Positions 1 through 5,979 of a stretch of DNA of 10,012 bases are shown piece by piece (positions within the stretch are counted from its first letter, which is position 1; the number at the start of each line of letters is the position of its first letter). The translations under genes and the position numbers were made by a program. Source of the stretch: an uncultured Actinomycetes bacterium. GTDB taxonomy: Bacteria > Actinomycetota > Thermoleophilia > Solirubrobacterales > 70-9. The stretch lies in NCBI GenBank assembly GCA_937907435.1, contig CALCIA010000061.1, positions 1-10,012 on the forward strand, given 5' to 3'. The notes beneath the pieces were generated by a model. It ran no database searches and was not told the origin of the DNA. It saw only the letters and a program-made list of their open reading frames with translations.

Positions 1-34
1 CCCGGGCCGTGGCGAGAGGGGCGGGTCCCCTACC

Positions 35-221
35 CGGGCGACAGCTTGCGGGGCCCCGTCCCTTCCGGGCGCCGGCCTGTGGGGCCTGGACCCTCCCCGG
101 GCGACAGCTTGCGGGGCCACGGCCCTTCCCGCCCCAGCTTGCGGGGCTCCGTCCCTTCCCGGGCGCTGGCTTGCGGGTCCCCGTCCCTTCCGGGCGACAG
201 CTTGCGGGGCCTGAACCCTTC
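35..221. repeat. Six imperfect 31-bp tandem repeats
   Basis: Six near-adjacent units lie at 35-65, 66-96, 98-128, 130-158, 160-190 and 191-221. They share the core CGGGCGACAGCTTGCGGGGC followed by a variable CNCG/CTGA stretch and CCCTTC. Units 1, 3 and 6 keep the core exactly; units 2 and 5 vary in its middle, and unit 4 has lost two bases. A more degenerate unit may lie at 3-34, so the array may run past the left edge. There are no unique spacers, so this is not a CRISPR array. The 31-nt period and the lack of a ribosome binding site argue against coding. The array sits 20 nt past the stop of the leftmost minus-strand gene. Function unknown. Confidence 0.85.
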
Positions 222-241
222 CCGGCCCGCTCCCGCCCGCC

Positions 242-892
242 CTACGGCTTCCCGATCGACTCCCCGAAGCGGTCGACGAAGGTCGTCTCCTCGACGGCCC
301 GGCGTCGCAGGCGCGTCGGGAAGCCGCGCTCCGGGTAGCCGGCGGCGAGGTGGCAGGCGGTGAGGTGGGTGTCGGGGATCTCGAGGAGGTCCCTGACCTC
401 GGCGTCGTACTCGCAGAGAAGGGTCGTGAGGGTCGTCGCCACTCCCTCCACGCGGAGTGCGATGCAGAGGTTCTGGACGAAGGGGTAGATCGAGGCGCCG
501 CCGACCACCGAGGGGCGGCCCTGGTCGGCGTCGGTGATGTGGAGGGCGTCGATGCGGGCGCAGACGACGATGATCAGCGGCACCTCCGCCAGGGCGTGGG
601 CGAAGTCGTTCGCGGCATCGGCGGCGCGCTGGGCCGAGTCGTATTCGCCGAGCGTCTGCCGGCCTGCTGTGGCTGCCTCGTAGTACTTGCGCCAGGGGAC
701 GAGGTAGAGGTCGCGCAGTCGCTCCTTCAGCGCCCGGTCGCGCACCGCGACCAGCCTGGTCGGCTGGCGGTTGCCGCCCTGCGGGGCGAAGCGCGCCGCC
801 TCGACCGCCCGGTAGAGGACCTCGTCGGGGACGTCGTCGGGACGGTAGCTCCGGCAGGTGCCGATCGTCCGCATCGCCTCGAGGGCGTCCAC
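242..892 (-). CDS. Nitroreductase family protein (FMN-dependent)
   Basis: A 216-residue flavin reductase of the nitroreductase fold, a family that uses NAD(P)H and FMN, usually as a homodimer, to reduce nitro, quinone or enone-type compounds in the cytoplasm. Seen: the N-terminal phosphate-binding stretch CRSYRPD (13-19), the FMN-pocket segment ARFAPQGGNRQPTR (33-46), the glycine-rich core GGASIYPFVQNLCIALR (131-147) and the late GYPERGFPTRLRRR element (185-198). Length is typical. The GTG start is chosen because it lies two bases after the TGA of the upstream PYC-like gene with a weak GGGG ahead of it, which suggests translational coupling; an ATG six codons in is the alternative. It is the last gene of the probable EthD / PYC-like / nitroreductase operon. 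The substrate cannot be read from sequence; the context suggests a catabolic reduction. Confidence 0.9.
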   Translation of the reverse strand: MDALEAMRTIGTCRSYRPDDVPDEVLYRAVEAARFAPQGGNRQPTRLVAVRDRALKERLRDLYLVPWRKYYEAATAGRQTLGEYDSAQRAADAANDFAHALAEVPLIIVVCARIDALHITDADQGRPSVVGGASIYPFVQNLCIALRVEGVATTLTTLLCEYDAEVRDLLEIPDTHLTACHLAAGYPERGFPTRLRRRAVEETTFVDRFGESIGKP

Positions 893-894
893 GC

Positions 895-2364
895 TCAGTC
901 CCCGTCGCGGCGCAGCTTGACCGTGATCCCCGGCTGGGCCAGCGTGATGTGGCGGGCGGAGTGGTTCTCTTCGATCAGCTCGGTGACCCGCTCGAGCACG
1001 CTGCCGTCGTGGTTCCAGCCCTCGGTCCGCAGGGGCGGGCCGGCGAGCATCTTGTCGACCTGCTCCTCGGGGCAGAAGTAACGCAGCAGGAGCTCCTCGT
1101 CGGAGAGGTGCTCGCCGAGGCGCTTGCGCCACTCCGCGATCGGCGTGCGGTCGCGTTCCCACCCCTCGAGTTCCTTCGCCCGCGGCTTGGAGAAGATCTT
1201 GTCGGCGACCGCCGGGTCGACCGGCCGCATCAGCGGCCCGTAGTGGCCCATCGCGTACTGGATCACTTCGTCGGGGACGACCTGGTAGCGCTCCGGCATC
1301 ACCACGTTCAGCACCGCCTGGATACCGACGAACTGGGAGAACGGGGTCGCCATCACCGGCTCGCCGAGCTCCGAGCGCACGACCACGATCTCCTCGATGA
1401 CCTCCTGGAACTTCTCCGGCATCCCGTACTCGGCCAGCTGGTTTTTCAGGGTCCCGGTCATCCCGCCCGGCAGCTGGTGTTTGTAGGGGAGCATCCGGTA
1501 CTCGTTCGGCACGCCGACCTCGTAGCCGATCCGCGCCGCTTCGGCGTAGAAGTGGTCGGCGACCGGCTGCAGGTGCGATTTGTCGAGGTTGTGGGTGTGG
1601 CCGAGCTCCTCGACGATCTCCACCATCGCCTCGGTCGACGGGAGCGAGGGCCCGTTGGCGAGCGGCATCGTCGCGGTGTGGACGAGGTCGATCCCGGCCT
1701 TGATCGCCTCGACGTAGACCAGCGGCGCCAGCCCGGTCGTGTTGTGGGAGTGGATCTCCAGCCGCACGCCGGGCGTCGCCTCCTGCAGCACCGGTAAGAG
1801 CGTCGCCGCCCGCTCCGGCGTCAGCACGCCGGGCGCGTCCTCGACGTAGATCCGCTTCACCCCCGGCCAGCTCGCCATTTCGCGGGCGCGGTCGGCGAAG
1901 AACTCGTCGGTGTGTAGTTCGGAGAGCCCGTACATGATCGCCGGCACCACTTCGCCGCCGACCGCCTGCAGCGCCCGCGTCCGCTCCTTCATCAGCGGCA
2001 TGTCGTAGAGGCAGTCGAAGAGCCAGTGGCTCTCGACCCCGTGCTTGACCAGCACCTCGATCCAGAGGTCGAGGATGTCCTCGGGGACGAAGCCGAAGCT
2101 CCCCGCGGCGACCGGGCGGAGCGCCGAGCGCAGCGGCTGGTTGGGCAGGTTGCGGACCAGGTGGTCGAGCCAGGCCCACGGATCGTCACCGGACTCGCGC
2201 AGCATCACCACCATGCTGGTCGCGCCGAGCAGGTCGATCGTGTCGAAGCCGGTCGCGCTCAGGTGGGGCAGGGCGGGGGTGGCGTGCTGCGCGCGCATCC
2301 GCATCCCCCAAAGGCTCTGGGGACCATCGCGCAGGGTCTGGTCGATGAACCCGATCTCGGCCAT
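895..2364 (-). CDS. PYC/OADA-type carboxyltransferase-like (DRE-TIM) enzyme without biotin domain
   Basis: A 489-residue protein resembling the carboxyltransferase part of pyruvate carboxylase and the alpha subunit of oxaloacetate decarboxylase. Seen: the opening DQTLRDGPQSLWGMRM (8-23), the LFDCLYDMP barrel strand (115-123), the metal-binding HSH (205-207), ATMPLANGPSLPSTEAM (231-247), YKHQLPGGMTGTLKNQ (294-309) and the C-terminal-domain element TPFSQFVGIQAV (340-351). Two catalytic positions differ from pyruvate carboxylase: the carbamylated, metal-binding Lys of the IKDMAG motif is Glu175 (VEDAPG), and the Thr of GTSQP is Pro239. The protein ends in ITVKLRRDGD with no biotinyl AMKM domain, and no biotin carboxylase is present in the window. 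It may therefore be a biotin-independent lyase, aldolase or decarboxylase of the DRE-TIM superfamily (inference). The ATG has no Shine-Dalgarno, but TACCTT lies six bases upstream. It follows the EthD gene after 66 nt and is coupled to the nitroreductase. Confidence 0.88.
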   Translation of the reverse strand: MAEIGFIDQTLRDGPQSLWGMRMRAQHATPALPHLSATGFDTIDLLGATSMVVMLRESGDDPWAWLDHLVRNLPNQPLRSALRPVAAGSFGFVPEDILDLWIEVLVKHGVESHWLFDCLYDMPLMKERTRALQAVGGEVVPAIMYGLSELHTDEFFADRAREMASWPGVKRIYVEDAPGVLTPERAATLLPVLQEATPGVRLEIHSHNTTGLAPLVYVEAIKAGIDLVHTATMPLANGPSLPSTEAMVEIVEELGHTHNLDKSHLQPVADHFYAEAARIGYEVGVPNEYRMLPYKHQLPGGMTGTLKNQLAEYGMPEKFQEVIEEIVVVRSELGEPVMATPFSQFVGIQAVLNVVMPERYQVVPDEVIQYAMGHYGPLMRPVDPAVADKIFSKPRAKELEGWERDRTPIAEWRKRLGEHLSDEELLLRYFCPEEQVDKMLAGPPLRTEGWNHDGSVLERVTELIEENHSARHITLAQPGITVKLRRDGD

Positions 2365-2370
2365 GGCGCG

Positions 2371-2376
2371 AAGGTA
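2371..2376 (-). promoter_or_regulatory. Putative -10 box (TACCTT) for leaderless PYC-like gene
   Basis: TACCTT matches the actinobacterial TANNNT -10 consensus and ends six bases before the ATG at 2364, so transcription would begin at or next to the start codon. No Shine-Dalgarno precedes this ATG, in contrast to several neighbours. No clear -35 is visible. The box would allow expression independent of the EthD gene upstream. Confidence 0.4.
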
Positions 2377-2430
2377 GCAACGGGGCGCGGTGGCCGCCGT
2401 GGCGGGCGGGCGCGCCTTCTGGAGGTTCGC

Positions 2431-2760
2431 CTAAATCGGCTGCTCGACGCTGGTCCCGGCGGGGCTGGTCAGGGTGACGCCGAAGCGCTCCTGCATCGCG
2501 GCGGCGTCGGCGATCGCCGCCTGGCCCTCGGGCGAGGCCTCGCCGGCCAGCAGGGCGGCCTCGTCGTCGAACCAGAGCTCGGCGACCCGGTGGAAGGGGC
2601 TCGCGCCCTCGCCGAGCGAGTCGGCGGTGCGGGTGAGGACCAGCTTGCGCAGGCCGGGGATCGCCGCCGCGAGCGGCGCGTGGACCTCTTCGTAGTGGCG
2701 CTCGAAGGCCTCGACGTCCGCCGGCCTCGGATTGGTCCAGATCGCGTAGAGCTTGTACAT
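2431..2760 (-). CDS. EthD-like small dimeric alpha/beta-barrel protein
   Basis: A 109-residue protein of the EthD type, in the dimeric alpha+beta (ferredoxin-like) barrel group. Seen: the N-terminal strand MYKLYAIWTNP (1-11), the hallmark FERHYEEVHAPLA (19-31, with conserved His27), then FHRVAELWFDDEAALLAG (56-73) and a short C-terminal helix with SPEGQAAIADAA. EthD was named from ethyl tert-butyl ether degradation; most members have no proven reaction and act as accessory or small catalytic proteins in catabolic clusters. The ATG has GGAG about six bases upstream, and a TAGGTT element lies nine bases upstream (2770-2775). It probably begins a minus-strand operon with the PYC-like and nitroreductase genes. 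A clear paralogue is at 9427-9765. Function beyond the family is not known. Confidence 0.87.
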   Translation of the reverse strand: MYKLYAIWTNPRPADVEAFERHYEEVHAPLAAAIPGLRKLVLTRTADSLGEGASPFHRVAELWFDDEAALLAGEASPEGQAAIADAAAMQERFGVTLTSPAGTSVEQPI

Positions 2761-2823
2761 CGCGCTCCGAACCTAGGCCCGGCCCGGCGCCCGCGCCCGG
2801 CCGGCCGTCTGGTCATTTATGGG

Positions 2824-2832
2824 TATCGACAA
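2824..2832 (+). promoter_or_regulatory. Shared 9-mer TATCGACAA, copy 1
   Basis: An exact 9-mer lies in the 178-nt divergent region between the EthD-like gene (minus) and the NTF2-like gene (plus), 106 nt before the NTF2-like ATG. The same 9-mer occurs upstream of the cupin and acyl-CoA dehydrogenase genes, each time oriented toward the downstream gene. It could be a regulator half-site or promoter element. No fixed spacing to a -10 box is seen. Confidence 0.4.
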
Positions 2833-2938
2833 CGGGCGCCCGCTTCCACTGTTGGAGGAGGCGCGGGGACGGGCAGGGTCGGAGCTACCCCATGCTCCGC
2901 TTCCCCCGACCGCGGAGCGACCCACAGGAGGGATACGA

Positions 2939-3415
2939 ATGAAGAACCGCTCCCCGATCGTCCGGGCCGGCCTCGTCGCGGCCGCGGCGCTGGCCGCTCT
3001 GGCGGTCCTCGTGCCGACCTTTGCCGGCGCGGCCAAGTCCACGAACAAGGCGCTGGTCGCCGCCCACGGCAAGGCGCTTGCCGAATGCAGCGCCGAAGGG
3101 CTCGTGAACGGCTACACCAACGACGCCACGCTCTTCTTCCCCGACGGCGTCGTGGTCAAGGGGCGCGCGGCGCTGACCGAACTCTACGAAGGGTTCGTCA
3201 AGCCGCCGTCCGAAGAAGGTCTGTGCGGGCTGAAGGCGACGCCGGTGCTCGAATGGGAAAGCGGCCGCACCTCGTTCGTCAAGTTCAAGGTGACGGCGCC
3301 GTTCCTCGCCAAGCCGTACTTCTCGACCGACGGCTACGTCTTCAAGGGCGGCAAGATCGCCGCCGAGATGTCGACCTTCGACGCGACCAAACTCGACTTC
3401 AAGAAGTCGAAGTAG
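2939..3415 (+). CDS. Secreted NTF2/SnoaL-like protein
   Basis: A 158-residue exported protein. Seen: a Sec signal peptide with basic n-region MKNRSPIVR, an Ala/Leu/Val-rich core (10-28) and a likely signal peptidase I site after AGA (29-31). The mature part reads like an NTF2/SnoaL-type domain: an opening helix KALVAAHGKALAECSAEGL, then DATLFFPDGVVVKGRAAL (62-79), an LTELYEGF helix, and late beta strands SFVKFKVTAPF and YFSTDGYVFKGGKIAAEM. This cone-shaped fold binds small molecules; some members are isomerases or cyclases, many are unassigned. The start is set by a strong AGGAGGG at 2926-2932, six bases before the ATG. Its final 17 bases overlap the 3' end of the convergent acyl-CoA ligase gene. 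Export would place it outside the membrane, unlike the other cluster proteins. The substrate is unknown. Confidence 0.82.
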   Translation: MKNRSPIVRAGLVAAAALAALAVLVPTFAGAAKSTNKALVAAHGKALAECSAEGLVNGYTNDATLFFPDGVVVKGRAALTELYEGFVKPPSEEGLCGLKATPVLEWESGRTSFVKFKVTAPFLAKPYFSTDGYVFKGGKIAAEMSTFDATKLDFKKSK

Positions 3416-5006
3416 CCCGCAGCTCACGCCGCAGCACCTTGCCCGATGCGGTCTTCGGCAGCTCGTCGACGAGGTTGACGACGCGGGGGGCCTTGTAGAC
3501 GGCGAGGCGCTCGCGGCAGTGGGCGATCAGCTCCGCCGCGTCGGCGTCGGCGCCGGGGCGCAGGACGACGTGGGCGACGACGGTTTCGCCGCGGTAGGGG
3601 TCGGGCGCGCCGACCACCGCCGCCTCCTGCACCGCGGGATGGGCGTAGAGGGCGTCCTCGACGTCGCGCGGCCAGACCTTGTAGCCGCCGGCGACGATCA
3701 TGTCCTTGATCCGGTCGACGATGTAGAACCAGCCGTCGGCGTCGCGCCGGCCGACGTCGCCGGTGTGCAGCCAGCCGCCGCGGAGCGCGTGCGCGGTCTC
3801 CTCCGGCCGGCCCCAGTAGCCGGGGGTCACGGCGGGGCCCCGCGTCGCGATCTCGCCGAGCTCACCGGGGGCCGCCTCGACCTCCGCGGCGCGGCCGTCG
3901 TCGCGCTCGACGACGACCAGGATCCTCGACTCGGTGTCGGCGATCGGGCGGCCGATCGAGAGGGCGCCGCTCTCGGGGTCGACCGGCGCGCGCTCGCCGC
4001 AGGGCACCAGGTGGGAGGGGGCCGCGGTCTCGGTCAGGCCGTAGGTGTTGTGGACGTAGGTGCCGGTCAGCCGCTCCCAGCGCTCGACGATCGCCGGGTA
4101 GACGGGGGCGCCGCCGCTGCCCACCTTGGTCAGCGAGGAGAGGTCGCGGCGCGCGAAGTCGGGGTGCTCGAGCAGGGCGATGAACGCGGTCAGCGGGCCG
4201 ATCACGTAGGTGCCGCGCCAGTGCTCCACCAGCCGCAGGAATTCGCCGGGCTCGAAGCGGTGCATGAGCAGCAGCGGCGTCGCGCTCGCCAGCGCCGTCG
4301 CCAGGTGGCAGACGAGGCCGGTGATGTGGAAGAGCGGCGCCATCGCGACGGTCACGTCGCCGGGCCCGAGGTCGGCCCAGGCGCTCATCGCCGCGCCGTT
4401 GTGGATCAGGGCGCGGTGGGTGACGATCGCGCCCTTCGGCGTGCCGGTGGTGCCCGAGGTGTAGGCGAGCAGGGCCGGCGCGTCGGGGTCGACCGGGGCC
4501 GGGCGCGGTTCGGCGGGGCCGGCGCAGAGCGTCTCCAGGTCGAGCGCGCCGGGACAGGAGAGGCGCCGCGAGCCGACCAGCGCCGGGGGCATCGCCTCGA
4601 GCCAGGCCAGCTCCGAGACGGTGACGATCCCCTCGACCGCGGTGCCGGCCGCCGCCTCGGCGACCACCGCGTGCAGGGACTCCAGGCAGATCACGAGGCG
4701 GGCGCCGGAGTCGGCGAGCTGGTGGCGCGCTTCGCCCGCCTTGCTCATCGGGTTGATCGCGGTGGCGACGCAGCCGAGGTGCCAGGCGGCGTGGATCGCG
4801 ATCGCCGTCGCCGGGTCGTTCTGCAGCATCAGTGCCAGGCGGTCGCCGGGGCGCAGGCCGAGCTCGCGCAGCGCCGCCGCCAGCGCCCAGGCCCGCTCGG
4901 CGGCGTCGCGGCGGGAGATCGCGGTGTCGAAATAGAGCAGGCCGGGCTCGTCGGGGCGGGCGGCGACGCCCCGTTCGAACAGCTCGTTCCCGGTGCTCGC
5001 CGTCAC
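3399..5006 (-). CDS. AMP-dependent acyl-CoA ligase (ANL superfamily)
   Basis: A 535-residue acyl-adenylating enzyme that converts a carboxylic acid, ATP and CoA into acyl-CoA, AMP and pyrophosphate. Seen: the P-loop YTSGTTGTPKG (182-192), the aromatic/helix region MAPLFHITG (222-230), YGLTE (322-326), HTGD (414-417) with the ATP-ribose Asp, the hinge region DRIKDMIVAGGYKVWPRDVE (431-450) and the C-terminal catalytic Lys523 in PKTASGK. Length and motif order match fatty-acyl or aryl-acid CoA ligases; the chain specificity cannot be assigned. The GTG start is the first plausible one after the cupin stop 14 nt upstream, but no good Shine-Dalgarno is visible, so coupling to the cupin gene is likely. 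Its final codons (ATSTS and stop) overlap the 3' end of the convergent NTF2-like gene by 17 nt. In context it would activate an acid released by, or feeding, the cupin and acyl-CoA dehydrogenase steps (inference). Confidence 0.93.
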   Translation of the reverse strand: MTASTGNELFERGVAARPDEPGLLYFDTAISRRDAAERAWALAAALRELGLRPGDRLALMLQNDPATAIAIHAAWHLGCVATAINPMSKAGEARHQLADSGARLVICLESLHAVVAEAAAGTAVEGIVTVSELAWLEAMPPALVGSRRLSCPGALDLETLCAGPAEPRPAPVDPDAPALLAYTSGTTGTPKGAIVTHRALIHNGAAMSAWADLGPGDVTVAMAPLFHITGLVCHLATALASATPLLLMHRFEPGEFLRLVEHWRGTYVIGPLTAFIALLEHPDFARRDLSSLTKVGSGGAPVYPAIVERWERLTGTYVHNTYGLTETAAPSHLVPCGERAPVDPESGALSIGRPIADTESRILVVVERDDGRAAEVEAAPGELGEIATRGPAVTPGYWGRPEETAHALRGGWLHTGDVGRRDADGWFYIVDRIKDMIVAGGYKVWPRDVEDALYAHPAVQEAAVVGAPDPYRGETVVAHVVLRPGADADAAELIAHCRERLAVYKAPRVVNLVDELPKTASGKVLRRELRATSTS

Positions 5007-5020
5007 GGGGCGCGGCCGGC

Positions 5021-5497
5021 CTAGTAGTCGAGGTCGAGCGGCTCGATCCCCTCGGCGCGACAGAAGTCGTGGTAGACCCGGGTGTGGTTCAGCACGTCGT
5101 CGAAGCCGACCACGTTGTCGTCCTCGTCCACGTAGAGCAGGGCGCCCTCGAGCTGGAACAGCGTGACCGTCCCTTCCTCGCCGCTCATCAGCGTGTGGAT
5201 GTCGCCCGGCGGCTCCCAGACCATCATCCCCTTGCGCGCGACCCAGTCCTTCTCGACGTAGTACCAGCTGCCCTCGAGCACGAACCCGACCACGCCGTTC
5301 ACGTGGTAGTGCCGGTTGATCTGCCCGCCGCCTACAACTTTGGTGATGTTCGACCACTGGCCGGTCTTGCGGTTGAGGCGCAGCGGCTTGACCCAGATCG
5401 TCTCCGTATAAGGAACCCAGGGAACGTCCTCGGGGTCGACGACCCGCTCGGTCAGCGTGATCTCCTTCAGCGGCCGAAGCCCGAGCGGATCCTCCAT
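5021..5497 (-). CDS. Cupin of the 2,4'-dihydroxyacetophenone dioxygenase type
   Basis: A 158-residue single-domain cupin. Seen: cupin motif 1 around NRHYHVNGVVGFVLEG (61-76, His63 and His65), then YYVEKDWVARKG (79-90), motif 2 GMMVWEPPGDIHTLM (90-104, His101) and the tail LLYVDEDDNVVGFDDVL (120-136). The spacing and the DWVA / EPPG-IHTL / YVDE-NVVG blocks recall 2,4'-dihydroxyacetophenone dioxygenase and related C-C-cleaving non-heme iron cupins. The Glu of classical cupin motif 1 is Val at about position 69, so only a three-His metal site is apparent. The ATG at 5497 is supported by GGAGGAGGG a few bases upstream. It heads a two-gene operon with the acyl-CoA ligase, which fits cleavage of an aromatic ketone or diketone followed by CoA activation of the acid (inference). 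A non-enzymatic sensor-type cupin is the alternative. Confidence 0.85.
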   Translation of the reverse strand: MEDPLGLRPLKEITLTERVVDPEDVPWVPYTETIWVKPLRLNRKTGQWSNITKVVGGGQINRHYHVNGVVGFVLEGSWYYVEKDWVARKGMMVWEPPGDIHTLMSGEEGTVTLFQLEGALLYVDEDDNVVGFDDVLNHTRVYHDFCRAEGIEPLDLDY

Positions 5498-5577
5498 CGT
5501 CCCTCCTCCGTCACTTGCCGGTCGGGGGTCACGGTAGGCGCCCCCGTGCCGGCCCGCAGCGGCCGGAAGGCGGCCGG

Positions 5578-5586
5578 TTGTCGATA
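5578..5586 (-). promoter_or_regulatory. Shared 9-mer TATCGACAA, copy 2
   Basis: On the minus strand this 9-mer lies 80 nt before the cupin ATG and points toward it. It matches exactly the copies at 2824-2832 and 6666-6674. Flanking bases form GATATC on its left, giving a partial palindrome TTGTCGATATC on the plus strand. Confidence 0.4.
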
Positions 5587-5653
5587 TCTCCGAGGGAGGG
5601 GGGGACGGGAGACTTCGGAGCCGGTGCACTCCCGGCCGGGCGGCGGGACAGGC

Positions 5654-5696
5654 GAGTTCGCACTTCTCCGCGCATACCGCGGATAAGTGCGAACTC
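5654..5696 (-). repeat. 43-bp REP-like palindrome, copy 1 (inverted orientation)
   Basis: It begins GAGTTCGCACTT and ends AAGTGCGAACTC, with 18 of 19 arm positions paired around a 5-nt loop. Aligned with the copies at 5893 and 9771, its A/G internal mismatch falls in the same place only when read on the minus strand, so it is inverted relative to them. It is extragenic, between the cupin and phosphatase genes. Confidence 0.85.
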
Positions 5697-5722
5697 GACC
5701 CGGCGGGCCCCGGGACGCCGAC

Positions 5723-5771
5723 GCGCTGCAGCCCTTGGGGTGGTTATGGCGACCACAAAGAGCTGCAGCGC
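5723..5771. repeat. Long hairpin with GCGCTGCAGC arms
   Basis: Perfect 10-bp arms GCGCTGCAGC (5723-5732) and GCTGCAGCGC (5762-5771) enclose a second GTGGT/ACCAC stem (5740-5744 with 5752-5756) and a 7-nt loop, with a short CTT/AAG match between them. There is no T tract on either side. It sits between two 43-bp palindromes and may be an attenuator, a structured RNA or remnant element DNA. Confidence 0.7.
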
Positions 5772-5811
5772 GAGGGTCGGGTGTCACGGAAGGCGCACGA
5801 GCGCGGAGGAA

Positions 5812-5849
5812 GGGTCACGGAAGGGAAGAGAAGTGACGCTTCCGTGCCC
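5812..5849. repeat. Hairpin GGG-T-CACGGAAG / CTTCCGTG-CCC
   Basis: An 11-bp stem with one bulged T: GGG(T)CACGGAAG at 5812-5823 pairs with CTTCCGTGCCC at 5839-5849 across a 15-nt loop. CACGGAAG is part of a direct repeat also found at 5783-5793. It could stop transcripts coming from the phosphatase side, but no T tract follows. Confidence 0.5.
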
Positions 5850-5892
5850 GTCCCACGCGCCTTCGTCCCGTAACCCGGCCTCCCCACCCGGT

Positions 5893-5935
5893 GAGTTCGC
5901 AGTTATCCGCGCTATCCGCGGAGAAGTGCGAACTC
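5893..5935 (+). repeat. 43-bp REP-like palindrome, copy 2
   Basis: It starts GAGTTCGCAGTTATCCGCG and ends CGCGGAGAAGTGCGAACTC, with 17 of 19 arm positions paired. It lies 44 nt past the stop of the histidine phosphatase gene and is inverted relative to copy 1, 196 bp away. Confidence 0.85.
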
Positions 5936-5979
5936 AACGTGGTGGGGATCGCCATGGTCCCGCACGGGCAATCGCTCGC

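Larger units (their letters stand above)
5498..5979. other. 482-nt non-coding stretch rich in inverted repeats
   Basis: No credible gene is present between the cupin start and the phosphatase stop. The stretch holds a candidate cupin -10 (TACCGT on the minus strand, 5531-5536), the 9-mer TATCGACAA (minus, 5578-5586), three direct copies of GTCACGG(A/T)AGG (5528-5538, 5783-5793, 5814-5824), two copies of a 43-bp palindrome, and further hairpins at 5723-5771 and 5812-5849. Forward frames crossing it depend on repeat sequence and have no ribosome binding site. Confidence 0.75.

Noticed and set aside
35..221. Possible CRISPR array
   Set aside because: Units are contiguous with no unique spacers, the repeats are too variable, and no cas gene is present.
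9..363. Two overlapping plus-strand frames over the repeat array, encoding repetitive Pro/Gly/Arg peptides
   Set aside because: They follow 31-bp DNA repeats that are not in phase, have no ribosome binding site, and run antisense into the end of the nitroreductase gene.
242..2179. A single 645-residue minus-strand protein joining the nitroreductase to upstream sequence
   Set aside because: The N-terminal two thirds is the +1 shadow of the PYC-like gene (Arg/Ala/Pro-rich). The nitroreductase starts at the GTG two bases after the PYC-like stop.
2824..2859. TATCGACAA read as a -35 element (TCGACA resembles TTGACA)
   Set aside because: At none of the three copies is a -10-like hexamer found 16-19 bases downstream, so a standard promoter reading does not hold.
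2026..3498. Long plus-strand frame of 490 residues
   Set aside because: It is antisense to the PYC-like and EthD-like genes, out of frame with the NTF2-like gene, has Arg/Gly-rich low-information composition and no family motif.
3519..5024. 501-residue plus-strand frame
   Set aside because: It is the antisense shadow of the acyl-CoA ligase, which has every family motif on the minus strand.
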